Numbered from the stretch's first letter, positions 9,495-20,079 are shown. The stretch is 64,000 nt of DNA from Coralliovum pocilloporae (GCF_030845175.1 NZ_CP132542.1:3197501-3261500); one strand, 5' to 3'. Notes: generated by a model not told the origin, from the letters alone. Made by a program: numbers and translations.

Positions 9495-10975
9495 TACTGA
9501 AAGGCCGTCTCTGAGAAACTGCGGAGTTTCCTTGAGTGAAGGCGTTCGCCTGGCATTTCACTCATTTTCCTGAGTGCGAGCAGGCCGATATCCAGATGCT
9601 GGTTGACCTGCTGGCGGTAGAAGTCGCTGGCCATCCCCGGCAGTTTCAGCTCTCCATGAAGAGGCTTGTCTGAGACGCAGAGCAGGGTGCCATAAGGCAC
9701 ACGGAAGCGGAACCCGTTTGCGGCAATGGTTGCTGATTCCATATCCAGAGCAACCGCGCGTGATTGGGAAAAGCGGCGTACCGGTTCCCGCTCGTCGCGC
9801 AGTTCCCAGTTCCGGTTGTCGATTGTGGCCACCGTGCCGGTCCGCATGATGCTCTTGAGCTCATACCCGGAATACCCGGTTACTTCGGCAACGGCCTGTT
9901 CCAGCGCGACCTGAACTTCGGCAAGAGGCGGAATGGGAACCCAGTTCGGCAAGTCAGCGTCGAGCACGTGATCTTCCCGCACATAGCCATGGGCCAGAAC
10001 GTAATCTCCAAGCTGCTGGGTCTTTCTGAGGCCCGCGCAATGGCCCAGCATCAGCCAGGCATGAGGGCGCAGCACGGCCACGTGATCCGTAATCGTCTTG
10101 GCGTTTGACGGGCCAACCCCGATATTGATCAGGGTGATCCCCATATGCTTGTCCACCTTCAGGTGATAGGCGGGCATTTGTGGGAGGCGATCAAGAGGCG
10201 TGCCTTCACTTGGTTCCTTGTCACCGGCATGGGTGATGCGGTTTCCGGGCTCCACAAAAGCCTTGTAGCCCTGGCCACCATCGGCCATCAGTTTACGCGC
10301 CCGCTCGCAGAATGCGTCCACATAGAACTGATAATTGGTGAACAGCACGAACTTCTGAAAATGCTCCGCCTGTGTTGCCGTGTAATGCTGCAGCCGATGC
10401 AGAGAATAGTCCACGCGTGGCGCAGTAAACGGAGCAAGAGGCAGAGGGGCGCCGTCCGTGGCCTCATACTCGCCATTGACGATCGCGTCATCCATGTTGC
10501 CGATATCGGGGGCGTCGAAGACATCGCGCAAAGGTCTGTCGAGAAAATCCGACAGGGCACCATCCACATTCATGCCATTGGGGAAGGCAAAGTGTAGTGG
10601 CAAGGGCTGGTCGGATGTGCCGATGCCTACGGGCGTGTTGTAGTTTCGGATGAGAAGGCCAATCTGTTCAATCAGATAGGAACGGAACAGATCCGGGCGG
10701 GTGACTGTTGTGGAATAGTCTCCGGGGCCGGAGACATGGCCATAGGACAAGCGGCTGTCGATCGCAGCATGACTGGTGGTTGTCAGACGCAGTTCGGGAT
10801 AATGCGCCCTGATCCGCTCTTGGGGAACAGTCCCTGCAAGCAGGTCCTTAAATCGCGCCTGAAGGAAACCGGCATTGTGGTCGAAGATATGAATGAGGTG
10901 GTCTACGGCTTTGACCGGGTCAGTAAATTGAGCAAAGGCAATCGGAGAAGGGGTCGATATGGATTGTGTGTTCAA
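9494..10975 (-). CDS. amn: AMP nucleosidase (Amn)
   Basis: Hydrolyses AMP to adenine and ribose 5-phosphate, adjusting adenylate pools; cytosolic. The chosen start is TTG at 10975, preceded by AGGA seven bases away, giving 493 residues, close to the 484 of E. coli Amn. The frame stays open to 11137, but that extension would run through the nrdJ terminator and is not credible. The C-terminal half carries the nucleoside phosphorylase-like fold with GPSNAKTITDHVAVLRP, LMLGHCAGL and the late ALDMESATIAANG segment, where family members bind the sugar. It may be co-directional with nrdJ but lies beyond its terminator. Confidence 0.9.
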   Translation of the reverse strand: MNTQSISTPSPIAFAQFTDPVKAVDHLIHIFDHNAGFLQARFKDLLAGTVPQERIRAHYPELRLTTTSHAAIDSRLSYGHVSGPGDYSTTVTRPDLFRSYLIEQIGLLIRNYNTPVGIGTSDQPLPLHFAFPNGMNVDGALSDFLDRPLRDVFDAPDIGNMDDAIVNGEYEATDGAPLPLAPFTAPRVDYSLHRLQHYTATQAEHFQKFVLFTNYQFYVDAFCERARKLMADGGQGYKAFVEPGNRITHAGDKEPSEGTPLDRLPQMPAYHLKVDKHMGITLINIGVGPSNAKTITDHVAVLRPHAWLMLGHCAGLRKTQQLGDYVLAHGYVREDHVLDADLPNWVPIPPLAEVQVALEQAVAEVTGYSGYELKSIMRTGTVATIDNRNWELRDEREPVRRFSQSRAVALDMESATIAANGFRFRVPYGTLLCVSDKPLHGELKLPGMASDFYRQQVNQHLDIGLLALRKMSEMPGERLHSRKLRSFSETAFQ

Positions 10976-11059
10976 GAGCTGGTCCTGTTGTCGTGTTGAA
11001 ACGGAATAATGGATTATAACACAGTTCGGTTGACGGTTTTCTGAAGCCTCTTCACATAC

Positions 11060-11088
11060 AAAAAAGGCGCGCCGTCTGGCGCGCCTTT
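11060..11088 (-). terminator. Rho-independent terminator of nrdJ
   Basis: Read on the minus strand: AAAGGCGCGCC, loop AGAC, GGCGCGCCTTT, then further T (six in all). Very strong G+C stem 24 bp past the nrdJ stop. Confidence 0.85.
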
Positions 11089-11111
11089 CTGATGGTCTAT
11101 CGGTTCGTGCT

Positions 11112-14100
11112 TTATGAGCAGCCGCTTGTTGAACCACAGGTGTCGCACTTCAGGCAGGTGCCGTTTCGCACCATGGTGAAGTTGCCGCACTCGGCGCAGT
11201 TCTCACCTTCATATCCCTTCATGCGGGCAAGGGTGATCTGCTCGGCCCTGTTCTGCTGGGCTACGGCCTCGGTTTTTTCCTCAACCTCGGTCACAGTCAC
11301 TGTAACAGTCTGGGTCTGCTGCTCGGTTTCCACCTCCCGCTTGAAGGCGGTTACCGTATTGCCCACTGTTGCTGTGGTCTGCTCGGTGGTTGTGGTTCCG
11401 ACCGGTTCCTGCGCGTCTACAACCCGGAACCGCTCGGTCCGGCCGCGTACGAGGCCCGTGGAAACGATATGAGTTGGCTGTTTGCCCTCATCCTTTCCGG
11501 CACCGACAGCGGTTGACCCTATATTTTCGGGGTCCACATGGGCGAGGTCGTGGCGGCTGAGATAGGAGACGGCCAGCTCGCGGAACACATAATCCAGGAT
11601 GGAGGTGGCGTTCTTGATGGCCTCATTGCCCGTCACAAGACCCGCTGGCTCAAAGCGTGTGAACGTGAATGCATCCACATATTCCTCAAGCGGAACCCCG
11701 TACTGAAGACCAAGCGAGATCGCAATCGCGAAGTTGTTCATCAGAGACCGGAACGCAGCCCCTTCCTTGTGCATGTCGATGAAGATCTCACCAAGACGGC
11801 CATCGTGATATTCACCCGTCCGGAGATACACCTTGTGACCGCCAACAACAGCCTTCTGCGTATAGCCCTTGCGCCGGTGCGGCATCTTCTCACGATCCCC
11901 GAGCGGACGCTCAACGACCTTCTCGACAATCTTCTCAACAATCCGCTCAGCCGCAACGGCAGCACGTGCCTGTGCCGGCTTGTCAGCCTGAAGCTGATCC
12001 AGAACCTCGTCCTGCTCATCCTCATCATCAGACAAAAGCTGGGCATTCAGAGGCTGGGACAGTTTCGAGCCATCCCGGTACAGGGCATTGGCCTTCAGAC
12101 CAAGCTTCCACGACAGCATGTAGGACGCCTTGCAATCCTCAATCGTCGCATCATTCGGCATGTTGATCGTCTTCGAGATCGCACCGGAGATGAACGGCTG
12201 GGCCGCAGCCATCATCTGGATGTGGCTCGCGACAGACAGGAACCGCTTGCCCAGACGACCGCACGGATTGGCGCAGTCAAACACCGGCAGATGCTCATCC
12301 TTCAGATGCGGCGCACCCTCAAGGGTCATTGCGCCACACACATGGATGTTGGCCACTTCGATCTCGTCTTTCGAGAAGCCGAGCGCCTTCAGCATGTCGA
12401 AGTCGGGATCATTCAGCTGCTCGCTGTCAAAGCCCAGCACATCGGTGCAGAAGGCGTCACCAAGAGAGAAGCGGTTGAAGGCGAACTTGATGTCGAACGC
12501 GCTGGTCAGCCCGTCTTCCACCGCCTTCAGAGCCTCATCGGTGAAGCCTTTGGCCTTCAGCGCCTCATGGCTGAGGGCATTGCAGCTCTTCAGCGTGCCG
12601 CGGCCCACCGCATAAGAGACGATGTCCTCGATCTCCTCAGCCGTGTAGCCAAGGGTTCTGAGGGCTTCCGGCACCGCCCGGTTGATAATCTTGAAGTAGC
12701 CGCCACCGGCCAGCTTCTTAAACTTCACCAGCGCAAAGTCCGGCTCGATCCCCGTGGTATCACAGTCCATCACCAGACCGATTGTGCCGGTGGGGGCAAT
12801 AACCGTGGCCTGGGCGTTGCGATAGCCGTGCTCCTCGCCAAGCTCCAGCGCCTTGTCCCAGGCAGCCCGGGCATGCTCCACCAGCGCCTGATCCGGGCAG
12901 TTGGCCGCATCCAGAACCACCGGATTGGTATTCAGAGCCTCATAGCCCCCGGTCTCCCCGTGAGCGGCCCGGCGGTGGTTGCGGATCACTCGCAGCATGC
13001 TGTCCGCATTGCGCTCGTAATCCGGGAACGGACCAAGCTCACCCGCCATCTCAGCTGATGTCGCATAGGACACACCCGTCATAACAGCCGTCAAAGCACC
13101 ACACAACGCACGACCAGCATCTGAATCATAGCTGATGCCTGACGTCATCAGGAGACCGCCAATATTGGCGTAACCGAGGCCAAGTGTGCGGTACTGATAG
13201 GAGCGCTCGGCAATGGCGCGAGACGGGAACTGGGCCATCATCACAGAGATTTCGAGAACGATGGTCCAGAGGCGAACGGAATGTTCGTAAGCCTCAATGT
13301 CGAAGCTGCCGTCTTTCTTGCGGAACTGAAGCAGGTTCAGAGAGGCAAGGTTACAGGCCGTATCGTCCAGGAACATGTATTCCGAGCATGGGTTGGACGC
13401 CCGGATCTCACCTGCTGTCTGGCAGGTATGCCAGTCATTGATGGTGGTGTGATACTGGATGCCCGGATCGGCACAGGCCCAGGCCGCATGGCCAACGGAG
13501 TCCCACAATTCCTTCGCGTTCAGCGTCTTGGCCACCTTGCCGGTGGTCCGCTGAACCAGATCCCAGTTGCCGCCATTCTCGACAGCCCGGAGGAAGTCAT
13601 CGGTAACGCGGATGGAGTTGTTTGAGTTCTGGCCGGAAACCGTCAGATAAGCTTCAGAATCCCAGTCCGTATTATAGGCGTCGAACTGGATATCCTTATA
13701 GCCCTGACGTGCGAACTGGATGACCCGGCTGATATAGTTTTCCGGAACATGCAGGCGCCGTGCAGCCTTGATTTCCCGCTTCAGGGCAGGGTTTTTCTGC
13801 GGGTCAAAGCAATCGTCGCCAGACCCTGTGCAGTTGACACAGGCTTTCATGATGGCCTGCAGGTGCTTCTGACAGACCTTGGAACCGGTGACCAGGGCGG
13901 CAACCTTCTGCTCTTCCTTGACCTTCCAGTTGATGTAGTCCTCGATATCCGGATGGTCCACATCGACGACCACCATCTTGGCAGCGCGACGGGTGGTGCC
14001 GCCGGACTTGATCGCGCCCGCTGCACGGTCGCCGATCTTGAGGAAGGACATCAGACCGGATGAACGTCCGCCGCCGGACAGGCTTTCACCTTCAGAGCGC

Positions 14101-14813
14101 AGGCGGGAGAAGTTGGCACCGGTGCCCGAGCCATATTTGAACAGACGCGCTTCACGCACCCAGAGGTCCATGATGCCGCCGTCATTGACCAGATCGTCAT
14201 CAACGGTCTGGATGAAGCAGGCATGCGGCTGCGGGTGCTCATAGGAGCTTGTAGAGCGGGTCAGCTCACCGGAGAACGGATCGACGTAATAGTGACCCTG
14301 GCCCGGTCCATCAATGCCATAAGCCCAGTGCAGGCCGGTGTTGAACCACTGCGGTGAGTTCGGAGCAACCCGCTGTGTCGCAAGCATATAGCAATGCTCA
14401 TCAAAGAAAGCGCGGGCGTCAGCTTCGCTGTCGAAATAGCCGCCTTTCCAGCCCCAGTAGGTCCAGGTTCCGGCCAGACGGTCAAAAACCTGGCGGGCAT
14501 CCATTTCAGAGCTGTAACGCTCGTCTTCAGGCAGGTCCGCCAAAGCCTCTTCGTCGGCAACAGAACGCCACAGCCAGGACGGAACACTGTTCTCCTCAAC
14601 CTTCTTCAGGCGCGCCGGAACACCGGCTTTGCGGAAATATTTCTGGGCAAGAATGTCACTTGCGACCTGTGACCAGGCTTTTGGAACCTGAATATCTGCA
14701 AGCCGGAAAACAACGGATCCATCCGGATTCCGGATCTCGCTGGTCGCTGTGCGGAATTCAAGTTCCGCGTAAGGTGACTGTCCGTCTTGCGTGAAGCGCC
14801 GCTCTATGCGCAT
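11112..14813 (-). CDS. nrdJ: Adenosylcobalamin-dependent (class II) ribonucleotide reductase NrdJ
   Basis: Reduces ribonucleotides to deoxyribonucleotides using B12, without oxygen or an iron cofactor. 1233 residues, the long proteobacterial form. Family features seen include [20 protein letters not shown] near residue 150, the active-site loop NPCSEYMF near 480, and [23 protein letters not shown] near 670. The C-terminus ends in [23 protein letters not shown], a cysteine tail that probably re-reduces the active site. A T/V/E-rich linker precedes that tail. Two NrdR-type boxes lie upstream and a strong terminator follows, so it is a single-gene unit. No class I nrdAB genes are in this window. 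Confidence 0.97.
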   Translation of the reverse strand: MRIERRFTQDGQSPYAELEFRTATSEIRNPDGSVVFRLADIQVPKAWSQVASDILAQKYFRKAGVPARLKKVEENSVPSWLWRSVADEEALADLPEDERYSSEMDARQVFDRLAGTWTYWGWKGGYFDSEADARAFFDEHCYMLATQRVAPNSPQWFNTGLHWAYGIDGPGQGHYYVDPFSGELTRSTSSYEHPQPHACFIQTVDDDLVNDGGIMDLWVREARLFKYGSGTGANFSRLRSEGESLSGGGRSSGLMSFLKIGDRAAGAIKSGGTTRRAAKMVVVDVDHPDIEDYINWKVKEEQKVAALVTGSKVCQKHLQAIMKACVNCTGSGDDCFDPQKNPALKREIKAARRLHVPENYISRVIQFARQGYKDIQFDAYNTDWDSEAYLTVSGQNSNNSIRVTDDFLRAVENGGNWDLVQRTTGKVAKTLNAKELWDSVGHAAWACADPGIQYHTTINDWHTCQTAGEIRASNPCSEYMFLDDTACNLASLNLLQFRKKDGSFDIEAYEHSVRLWTIVLEISVMMAQFPSRAIAERSYQYRTLGLGYANIGGLLMTSGISYDSDAGRALCGALTAVMTGVSYATSAEMAGELGPFPDYERNADSMLRVIRNHRRAAHGETGGYEALNTNPVVLDAANCPDQALVEHARAAWDKALELGEEHGYRNAQATVIAPTGTIGLVMDCDTTGIEPDFALVKFKKLAGGGYFKIINRAVPEALRTLGYTAEEIEDIVSYAVGRGTLKSCNALSHEALKAKGFTDEALKAVEDGLTSAFDIKFAFNRFSLGDAFCTDVLGFDSEQLNDPDFDMLKALGFSKDEIEVANIHVCGAMTLEGAPHLKDEHLPVFDCANPCGRLGKRFLSVASHIQMMAAAQPFISGAISKTINMPNDATIEDCKASYMLSWKLGLKANALYRDGSKLSQPLNAQLLSDDEDEQDEVLDQLQADKPAQARAAVAAERIVEKIVEKVVERPLGDREKMPHRRKGYTQKAVVGGHKVYLRTGEYHDGRLGEIFIDMHKEGAAFRSLMNNFAIAISLGLQYGVPLEEYVDAFTFTRFEPAGLVTGNEAIKNATSILDYVFRELAVSYLSRHDLAHVDPENIGSTAVGAGKDEGKQPTHIVSTGLVRGRTERFRVVDAQEPVGTTTTEQTTATVGNTVTAFKREVETEQQTQTVTVTVTEVEEKTEAVAQQNRAEQITLARMKGYEGENCAECGNFTMVRNGTCLKCDTCGSTSGCS

Positions 14814-15464
14814 GGCCTCGGAATCCTCTTCTCACCATCCGACATGCCCCCCTGTATGAGCAGTGGCCGGAAATTGCCTCAATTCTACCCCTGTCCGGTC
14901 ATCCAGACATGCTGAACGACCAGTTAGCCCTTTGGGGCCACTATGATCTGCTGTGTTTGCCGCCGCTTGTGATGCTGAATGCTAAATCCAAACATTTAGT
15001 ATACGTCGCAAATCATAGCACTACATATAGTGTTCTGTCTATCGATTGCCACCACAAAACGCCGTAAAAAGAGCGCAGAAAACCAACCCCGCAAGCGGTG
15101 TCTTTTTGCGGTTTCTGTCACTCATAATACTTGGTTTGAAAGGGCGCGGGGGTCACCCGCAATGCCGAACTCAGAACACCCCAAAATTAGTCTGAATCGT
15201 TTTCTCCGGTCAAGGGCTAGTAGGTTTAATCGATGAGATGGCTAAATCTAGTATGTGGTCTGTGGATTTCGGGGAGAAGCAAAAGACCGTAGAAAAACCA
15301 AGGGCTTGCCGGATAGGCGCCTGTTTATGTCAAATTTTAGAAAATTTGCATGCTTGCTTTTCAATCGATCTTAAAACGGGGCTGATACAAGGAAAATGCA
15401 AGGTTCAGGACGGGCTTAGCGGCGTAAGGCGTCAAAGATAAAAAAAAGATCGGGTTTGTGGACA
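14814..15464. other. 651-bp intergenic region between nrdJ and a response regulator
   Basis: Apart from the NrdR boxes (14987-15033), no gene is supported. The largest open frames (about 70 codons each, 15030-15236 and 15238-15441) lack ribosome sites and recognisable sequence. A repeat-like stretch near 15090-15113 could pair (CCGCAA / TTGCGG). A small RNA or long leader is possible but unproven. I saw no cobalamin riboswitch features. Confidence 0.4.
14987..15033 (-). promoter_or_regulatory. Paired NrdR boxes at the nrdJ promoter
   Basis: On the minus strand, ACACTATATGTAGTGC (15033-15018) matches the NrdR consensus acaCwAtATaTwGtgt at every strongly conserved position (14 of 16 overall). 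A degenerate second box ATACTAAATGTTTGGA (15002-14987) starts exactly 31 bp further on, the spacing typical of NrdR pairs. A TATACT -10-like element (15003-14998) overlaps the second box, as expected for repression by the ATP/dATP-sensing regulator NrdR. No nrdR gene is in the window. Confidence 0.75.
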
Positions 15465-16136
15465 ATGATTAAGCATGCAGCATACGGACATGCACCATCA
15501 GAACTTGATGTTGTGATGATCGATTCATCAAAACAGATGCAGACGCTGATGCGATCGATGCTGTCATCCGCAGGAGTCCGCCGAATTCGGGTCTTTGACA
15601 ACGCCGATGTCGCGCTGGAAGCGATGCTGAGCGAGCCGCCCACAGTGATTCTCTCGGATTGGTATATGAAGCCCACATCCGGCTATCAGTTGTTGAAAGC
15701 GATTCGCCTGAAGCAGATGGAGCCACTGTGTTTCGTACCCGCCATTGTAATCTCCGACAGGGTCACACGACCGATGATCGAAAAGGCGCTTCGGGCCGGC
15801 GCACATCACTGTCTGGTAAAGCCGCTCTCGTCATCCACCCTGCACAGGTGCCTGACCTGGCTGGCCAATGATGATCGCGAGTTCATGCTCGAGGGGTCAT
15901 CCTATGTGATCGGTGGTGTGCAGGACCTCCTGGCTCAGCAGAGACTGCGGCAGGAAGGTCTCGTGAATGCTCGGAAATATTATCAGACACTGACCCAGTC
16001 AGGCAGCGCTGTACAGAATACCGTTGATGAGATCCTCCATAGGAAAGAAGAGGAAGAGCGTCCTGTTGTGAATGCCGCGACCATCTATAAGCCGCGCTTT
16101 GCGGCGGTCAGCCGTCAGAGACGTTCAGGGTCTTAA
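15465..16136 (+). CDS. CheY-like response regulator with a C-terminal extension
   Basis: 223 residues. An N-terminal receiver domain (~13-135) has Asp20, the phosphorylation site Asp65 (SDWYMKP), Ser97 and Lys119 (VKP). The usual acidic pair is reduced to one Asp (MIDSS). The C-terminal ~85 residues are not a DNA-binding domain I recognise; they end in a charged, probably helical and disordered tail. ATG at 15465 is preferred over TTG at 15456, though neither has a strong ribosome site. No histidine kinase is adjacent. Free-standing regulators of this shape are common in alphaproteobacteria; the output is unknown. Confidence 0.85.
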   Translation: MIKHAAYGHAPSELDVVMIDSSKQMQTLMRSMLSSAGVRRIRVFDNADVALEAMLSEPPTVILSDWYMKPTSGYQLLKAIRLKQMEPLCFVPAIVISDRVTRPMIEKALRAGAHHCLVKPLSSSTLHRCLTWLANDDREFMLEGSSYVIGGVQDLLAQQRLRQEGLVNARKYYQTLTQSGSAVQNTVDEILHRKEEEERPVVNAATIYKPRFAAVSRQRRSGS

Positions 16137-16206
16137 ATCCGGGCTTCAGATGCTCCGCTTCGGACGTGCAGCCTATCGTTCAATTCACCGACAGGACGTC
16201 TCCTAA

Positions 16207-16224
16207 TCCATAGGGCGCTATGGA
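16207..16224. other. Short hairpin upstream of the NDUFA12 gene
   Basis: Perfect 7-bp inverted repeat TCCATAG / CTATGGA with loop GGCG, in the 170-bp gap after the response regulator. It has no T-run. It could be a weak terminator or a protein-binding palindrome. Confidence 0.3.
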
Positions 16225-16306
16225 CTTTCCGGCCATGGGGCTGCATAGTCGCGGCAGATTGGCGGTCGGTGATCTGACCTTATTCCTGTATGAGCGAACA
16301 ACGTCC

Positions 16307-16690
16307 ATGAAACAGCTGCTACTTCAGATTTTCACATGGTGGAATGGCCAGACCATGGGAACGCGCTTCTTCACCTGGCGCAAGGGCGAGTTTGTCGGCA
16401 AGGACGAGTTTGGTAATACCTATTACCGTGAGCGTAGCGGCAATCGCCGTTGGGTCATATATAATGGTGAAGCAGATGCCAGTGCCATTCCGGCAGGGTG
16501 GCATGGCTGGATGCATCACCGCACGGATATCTCTCCGGCGGATGAAACCTATACAGCGCGTGACTGGGAAACCGGGCATCAGCCCAATCCGACGGGAACA
16601 GCCAATGCCTATCGTCCGAAAGGCTCTATTCTGACCTCCGGCGGTGCAGCGTCCACGCCTGACTATGATGCCTGGTCTCCGGAAAACTGA
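16307..16690 (+). CDS. NADH:ubiquinone oxidoreductase accessory subunit NDUFA12 family
   Basis: 127-residue homologue of the mitochondrial complex I B17.2 subunit, one of the few supernumerary subunits shared with alphaproteobacteria. It is expected to sit on the peripheral arm of complex I at the cytoplasmic face. The family signature is clear: a short helix, then TRFFTWRKGEFVGKDEFGN followed by TYYRER, RRWVIYNGEADAS and IPAGWHGWMHH. The ATG at 16307 gives the normal family start; the open frame upstream to 16220 looks like noise. It lies before a methyltransferase and a DUF2155 gene, a common alphaproteobacterial grouping. Confidence 0.92.
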   Translation: MKQLLLQIFTWWNGQTMGTRFFTWRKGEFVGKDEFGNTYYRERSGNRRWVIYNGEADASAIPAGWHGWMHHRTDISPADETYTARDWETGHQPNPTGTANAYRPKGSILTSGGAASTPDYDAWSPEN

Positions 16691-16714
16691 TCGGTTCCAG
16701 AGGAACACACTCTC

Positions 16715-17461
16715 ATGACACAGCAGGTTTGGTCATCGGAAAGCTATGACCGGAATGCCCGGTTTGTATCCGAGCTTGGCGATGGTGTTGCGGAATGGCT
16801 TGCGCCCGTAGCCGGTGAGCGCATTCTGGATATCGGCTGTGGTGATGGCGCTCTGACCGAGGAACTGTCGAAAAGCGGTGCGACCCTTGTAGGCTTCGAA
16901 CAGGCACCGGATTTTGCAGCATCAGCGCGAGCTCGCGGGCTGACGGTTCACGAAGGGGATGCACACAAGCTGCCATTTTCAGCCGAGTTTGATGCCGTTT
17001 TCTCCAACGCAGCCTTGCACTGGATGCTTGATCCGCAAGCTGTGGCAGATGGGATTGCAAAGGCCCTTAAGCCCGGTGGACGTTTCGTCGCCGAATTTGG
17101 CGGTCATGGCAATGTGGCGGCAATCGTCACTGCCATGCGGGCTGTATGCCGTTACAGGCAGGGCGATGAGGCGCTGGCCTGTCCCTGGTATTTCCCGAGC
17201 CCTGACGCTTACGCGCGTGTTCTTGAAAGGGCAGGGTTTGCCGTCAGACGCATTACGCTCATTCCAAGACCAACGCCGTTGCCCACGGGTATGGCGGCCT
17301 GGCTGAGCGTCTTTCGTCAACCGTTCTTTGATCAGTTCGGCGAAGGGCGGGAGGATGCTTTGGCTGACGTGCTGTCCCTGCTGGAACCGAACCTCAAAGA
17401 TGACGATGGACGCTGGACGGCAGATTATGTCCGGCTTCGGGTTGAGGCGCACAAGAAATAG
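16715..17461 (+). CDS. Class I SAM-dependent methyltransferase
   Basis: 248 residues. Motif I ILDIGCGDGALTEEL (~36-50) binds AdoMet, an acidic residue ends strand 2 (VGFEQAP), and motif IV is FDAVFSNAALHWMLD. The sequence resembles the trans-aconitate methyltransferase-like, UbiE/BioC-type superfamily; the substrate cannot be told. The ATG at 16715 follows AGAGGA at about 12 bases. It starts 24 bp after the NDUFA12 gene on the same strand and is probably co-transcribed. Some NDUFAF-type assembly factors of complex I are methyltransferases, so a role there is possible but is only inference from position. Confidence 0.85.
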   Translation: MTQQVWSSESYDRNARFVSELGDGVAEWLAPVAGERILDIGCGDGALTEELSKSGATLVGFEQAPDFAASARARGLTVHEGDAHKLPFSAEFDAVFSNAALHWMLDPQAVADGIAKALKPGGRFVAEFGGHGNVAAIVTAMRAVCRYRQGDEALACPWYFPSPDAYARVLERAGFAVRRITLIPRPTPLPTGMAAWLSVFRQPFFDQFGEGREDALADVLSLLEPNLKDDDGRWTADYVRLRVEAHKK

Positions 17462-17579
17462 CGTTATGAGCGACAGCAGGGTTCATATGGGAATCGTTTC
17501 AGGTGGCGGATCATAGTATTGCCGTGAATCAATCCTCATAAAGGGTCAGAATCAGCCGGGCTCACGCAAGAATTTGGAC

Positions 17580-18038
17580 ATGACAGTGTTGAAGAACCGC
17601 ATTAACAGCCGATTGCGCATCCTGAATGTCATGATCATGATGATTGTGATAGCCGTGGGTATGGGGTTTCTGAACCCGGTACGGGGGATCAGTCCGGCCC
17701 ATGCGGAGCCGATTGAAAATCCGGTAGCCGTCTTCAAGGGCCTCGACAAAATCACCGGACGGCTGATTACCTTTGATGTCTATATTGATGAAACCGTACA
17801 GTTCGGTGCCTTGCAGATCACGCCGCGTGTCTGCTACTCGCGTCCACCGACAGAACCGTCAAAGATTTCATCTTTCATTGAGGTGGACGAGCTGACGCTC
17901 AACAATAAGATCCGCCGGATCTTTTCCGGCTGGATGTTCGCATCAAGCCCAGGTCTCAACGCTGTAGAGCATCCGGTTTATGATGTCTGGCTGGCCAATT
18001 GCAAGATGCAGTCAGACGTCGCACCGCCCAGCGAGTGA
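17580..18038 (+). CDS. DUF2155 family exported protein
   Basis: 152 residues with an N-terminal hydrophobic segment ([15 protein letters not shown]) ending in a signal-peptide-like AHAEP, then a compact domain typical of DUF2155: [35 protein letters not shown] and VYDVWLANC. Two cysteines (VCYSR and ANCKM) may form a disulfide in the periplasm. Function is unknown in the family. ATG at 17580 is preferred over TTG at 17574. Its last 61 bp overlap the 3' end of convergent aat. DUF2155 beside aat and accBC is a standing arrangement in this class. Confidence 0.85.
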   Translation: MTVLKNRINSRLRILNVMIMMIVIAVGMGFLNPVRGISPAHAEPIENPVAVFKGLDKITGRLITFDVYIDETVQFGALQITPRVCYSRPPTEPSKISSFIEVDELTLNNKIRRIFSGWMFASSPGLNAVEHPVYDVWLANCKMQSDVAPPSE

Positions 18039-18649
18039 AAATCGGCAGGTTTGAGAAGAGCCGTTTCCAGCAGAACCTGATATTGGTCCTTCGGGATGGA
18101 TATTGCGCCGAATTTCTCAAGATGGTCGGTGGTAAACTGGGTGTCGAGCAGCTGGTATCCACCTTTGTTCAGCCGTGCAACCAGATGGACAAGCGCCACT
18201 TTTGAGGCATCCGGGACGCGTGAGAACATGCTTTCTCCGAAGAATGCCGCACCCAGGCTGACGCCATAGAGACCTCCCACCAGCCGGTCATCCTGCCAGC
18301 ACTCGACTGAGTGACAATGCCCCATGTCGAACAGGTCACCATAGAGTGACAGAATGCGCTGATTGATCCAGGTTTCCTGACGCCCGGGTGCAGGCTCCGC
18401 GCAAGCCTCCATGACTGCACGGAAAGCCGTATTGATGCGCACCTCAAACCGGCCCTGGCGGATGGTCTTCTTCAGGCTTTTGGGAATGTGAAAGCTGTCC
18501 AGAGGGATCAGACCGCGATTGTCCGGTTCAACCCAGAACAGGCCGGGATCATCGACACTTTCGGCCATTGGAAAGACACCGCATGCATAGGCTTTCAGCA
18601 AGACATGCGGTGTGACTTCAAAGACCACATCATCGTCACGTGCGCTCAA
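17978..18649 (-). CDS. aat: Leucyl/phenylalanyl-tRNA-protein transferase (Aat)
   Basis: Attaches Leu or Phe to the N-terminus of proteins beginning with Arg or Lys, marking them for ClpS/ClpAP degradation (N-degron pathway); cytosolic. 223 residues with family motifs [59 protein letters not shown] and [16 protein letters not shown]. The start is TTG at 18649 with GAGG about six bases upstream. It lies 78 bp from accC and is transcribed in the same direction. The 3' end overlaps the DUF2155 gene by 61 bp in antisense. Confidence 0.95.
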   Translation of the reverse strand: MSARDDDVVFEVTPHVLLKAYACGVFPMAESVDDPGLFWVEPDNRGLIPLDSFHIPKSLKKTIRQGRFEVRINTAFRAVMEACAEPAPGRQETWINQRILSLYGDLFDMGHCHSVECWQDDRLVGGLYGVSLGAAFFGESMFSRVPDASKVALVHLVARLNKGGYQLLDTQFTTDHLEKFGAISIPKDQYQVLLETALLKPADFHSLGGATSDCILQLASQTS

Positions 18650-18726
18650 GATACCCTCTTGCCGGATCCGGGCTTCGAGACGGTTGACCGGTCGGAGTTA
18701 AAAGAAACCCCGACCGGTAAGGTTCA

Positions 18727-20067
18727 TCAGTCCAGCTCAAGATATTTTTCGAGCCAGTGAATGTCATAGGCACCATTGGCGATATCCTGATGGTCAATCA
18801 GGTCACGGAACAATGGCAGGGTCGAGTTGACACCATCCACCACGAATTCATCCAGACAGCGACGCAGGCGCATCATACAGTCCACACGGCTTCTGCCATG
18901 AACGATCAGCTTGCCGATGAGGCTGTCATAATAGGGTGGGATCTTGTAGCCCTGATAAACACCTGAATCGACGCGAACGCCAAGACCGCCCGGTGTATGA
19001 TAGTGGGTGATCGTGCCCGGTGATGGCATGAAGGTTCTGGGATCTTCCGCATTGATCCGGCATTCGATCGCATGGCCTTCAAACTGGATGTCTTCCTGCT
19101 TGACGGACAGCTCTCCACCGGCAGCAATCCGAAGCTGCTCATGCACCAGGTCAATCCCGGTGATAGCCTCTGTAACCGGGTGCTCCACCTGAAGACGGGT
19201 GTTCATTTCGATGAAATAGAACTCGCCATTCTCGTACAGGAATTCGATGGTTCCAGCGCCCGAGTAGCCCAGCTTGGCCATGGCATCGGCACAGACTTTG
19301 CCGATCTTCTCGCGTGCTTCCACATTCAGAGCAGGTGAGGGAGCCTCCTCCCAGACCTTCTGATGGCGACGCTGAAGGGAACAGTCACGCTCTCCAAGAT
19401 GGATCGCATTGCCCTTGCCATCACCGAAAACCTGAACCTCGATATGACGCGGCTTGCCAAGATACTTTTCCATATACATGGCATCGTCGCCGAAAGCCGC
19501 CTTGGCTTCAGACTTGGCAGTTGACAGTGCTGTTGCCAGTACATCGGCATTTTCGGCCACTTTCATACCGCGACCGCCGCCGCCGGCAGCGGCCTTGATC
19601 AGGACAGGATAGCCGATCTCTTCGGCCACTTTGCGGGCCTCTTCAAGAGAACGTACGGCGCCATCTGAGCCGGGAACAACCGGAATGCCGAGGGATTCAG
19701 CTGTCTGCTTGGCCTGGATCTTGTCACCCATTACACGGATATGCTCGGATTTGGGCCCGATAAATCCGATATTGTGAGCTTCAAGAATTTCGGCAAAGCG
19801 CGCATTCTCGGACAGAAAACCGTAGCCCGGGTGAACCGCATCCGCATTGGTGATCTCGCAGGCAGCAAGGATCTGCGGAATATTCAGATAGCTTTCGCCA
19901 GCCGGGGGCGGGCCGATACAGACACTCTCATCTGCCAGGCGCACATGCATGGCATGCGCATCTGCTGTTGAATGCACAGCAACGGTCTCGATACCGAGTT
20001 CCTTACAGGCGCGAAGAATGCGCAGGGCAATCTCACCCCGGTTCGCAATCAGAACCTTGGAAAACAT
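18727..20067 (-). CDS. accC: Acetyl-CoA carboxylase, biotin carboxylase subunit (AccC)
   Basis: ATP-dependent carboxylation of the biotin on AccB, the first half-reaction of malonyl-CoA synthesis. 446 residues, normal length. Starts [24 protein letters not shown]-grasp features are seen: the glycine-rich loop [20 protein letters not shown], and the catalytic segment [14 protein letters not shown]. It lies 12 bp after accB, so the two are co-translated, as expected for subunits needed in fixed ratio. Confidence 0.97.
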   Translation of the reverse strand: MFSKVLIANRGEIALRILRACKELGIETVAVHSTADAHAMHVRLADESVCIGPPPAGESYLNIPQILAACEITNADAVHPGYGFLSENARFAEILEAHNIGFIGPKSEHIRVMGDKIQAKQTAESLGIPVVPGSDGAVRSLEEARKVAEEIGYPVLIKAAAGGGGRGMKVAENADVLATALSTAKSEAKAAFGDDAMYMEKYLGKPRHIEVQVFGDGKGNAIHLGERDCSLQRRHQKVWEEAPSPALNVEAREKIGKVCADAMAKLGYSGAGTIEFLYENGEFYFIEMNTRLQVEHPVTEAITGIDLVHEQLRIAAGGELSVKQEDIQFEGHAIECRINAEDPRTFMPSPGTITHYHTPGGLGVRVDSGVYQGYKIPPYYDSLIGKLIVHGRSRVDCMMRLRRCLDEFVVDGVNSTLPLFRDLIDHQDIANGAYDIHWLEKYLELD

Positions 20068-20079
20068 GCTGCCCTCTTT

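Noticed and set aside
10976-11137. Extended N-terminus of Amn from 11137
   Set aside because: Would run through the nrdJ terminator and make the protein 54 residues too long; TTG at 10975 fits length and ribosome site.
11538-13058. Long open frame (506 codons) on the plus strand
   Set aside because: Lies wholly antisense to nrdJ, has no ribosome site and no recognisable family; a shadow of G+C-rich codon use.
14814-15000. Cobalamin riboswitch upstream of nrdJ
   Set aside because: I could not find a B12-box-like core; a B12-using enzyme is also an unlikely target for such repression.
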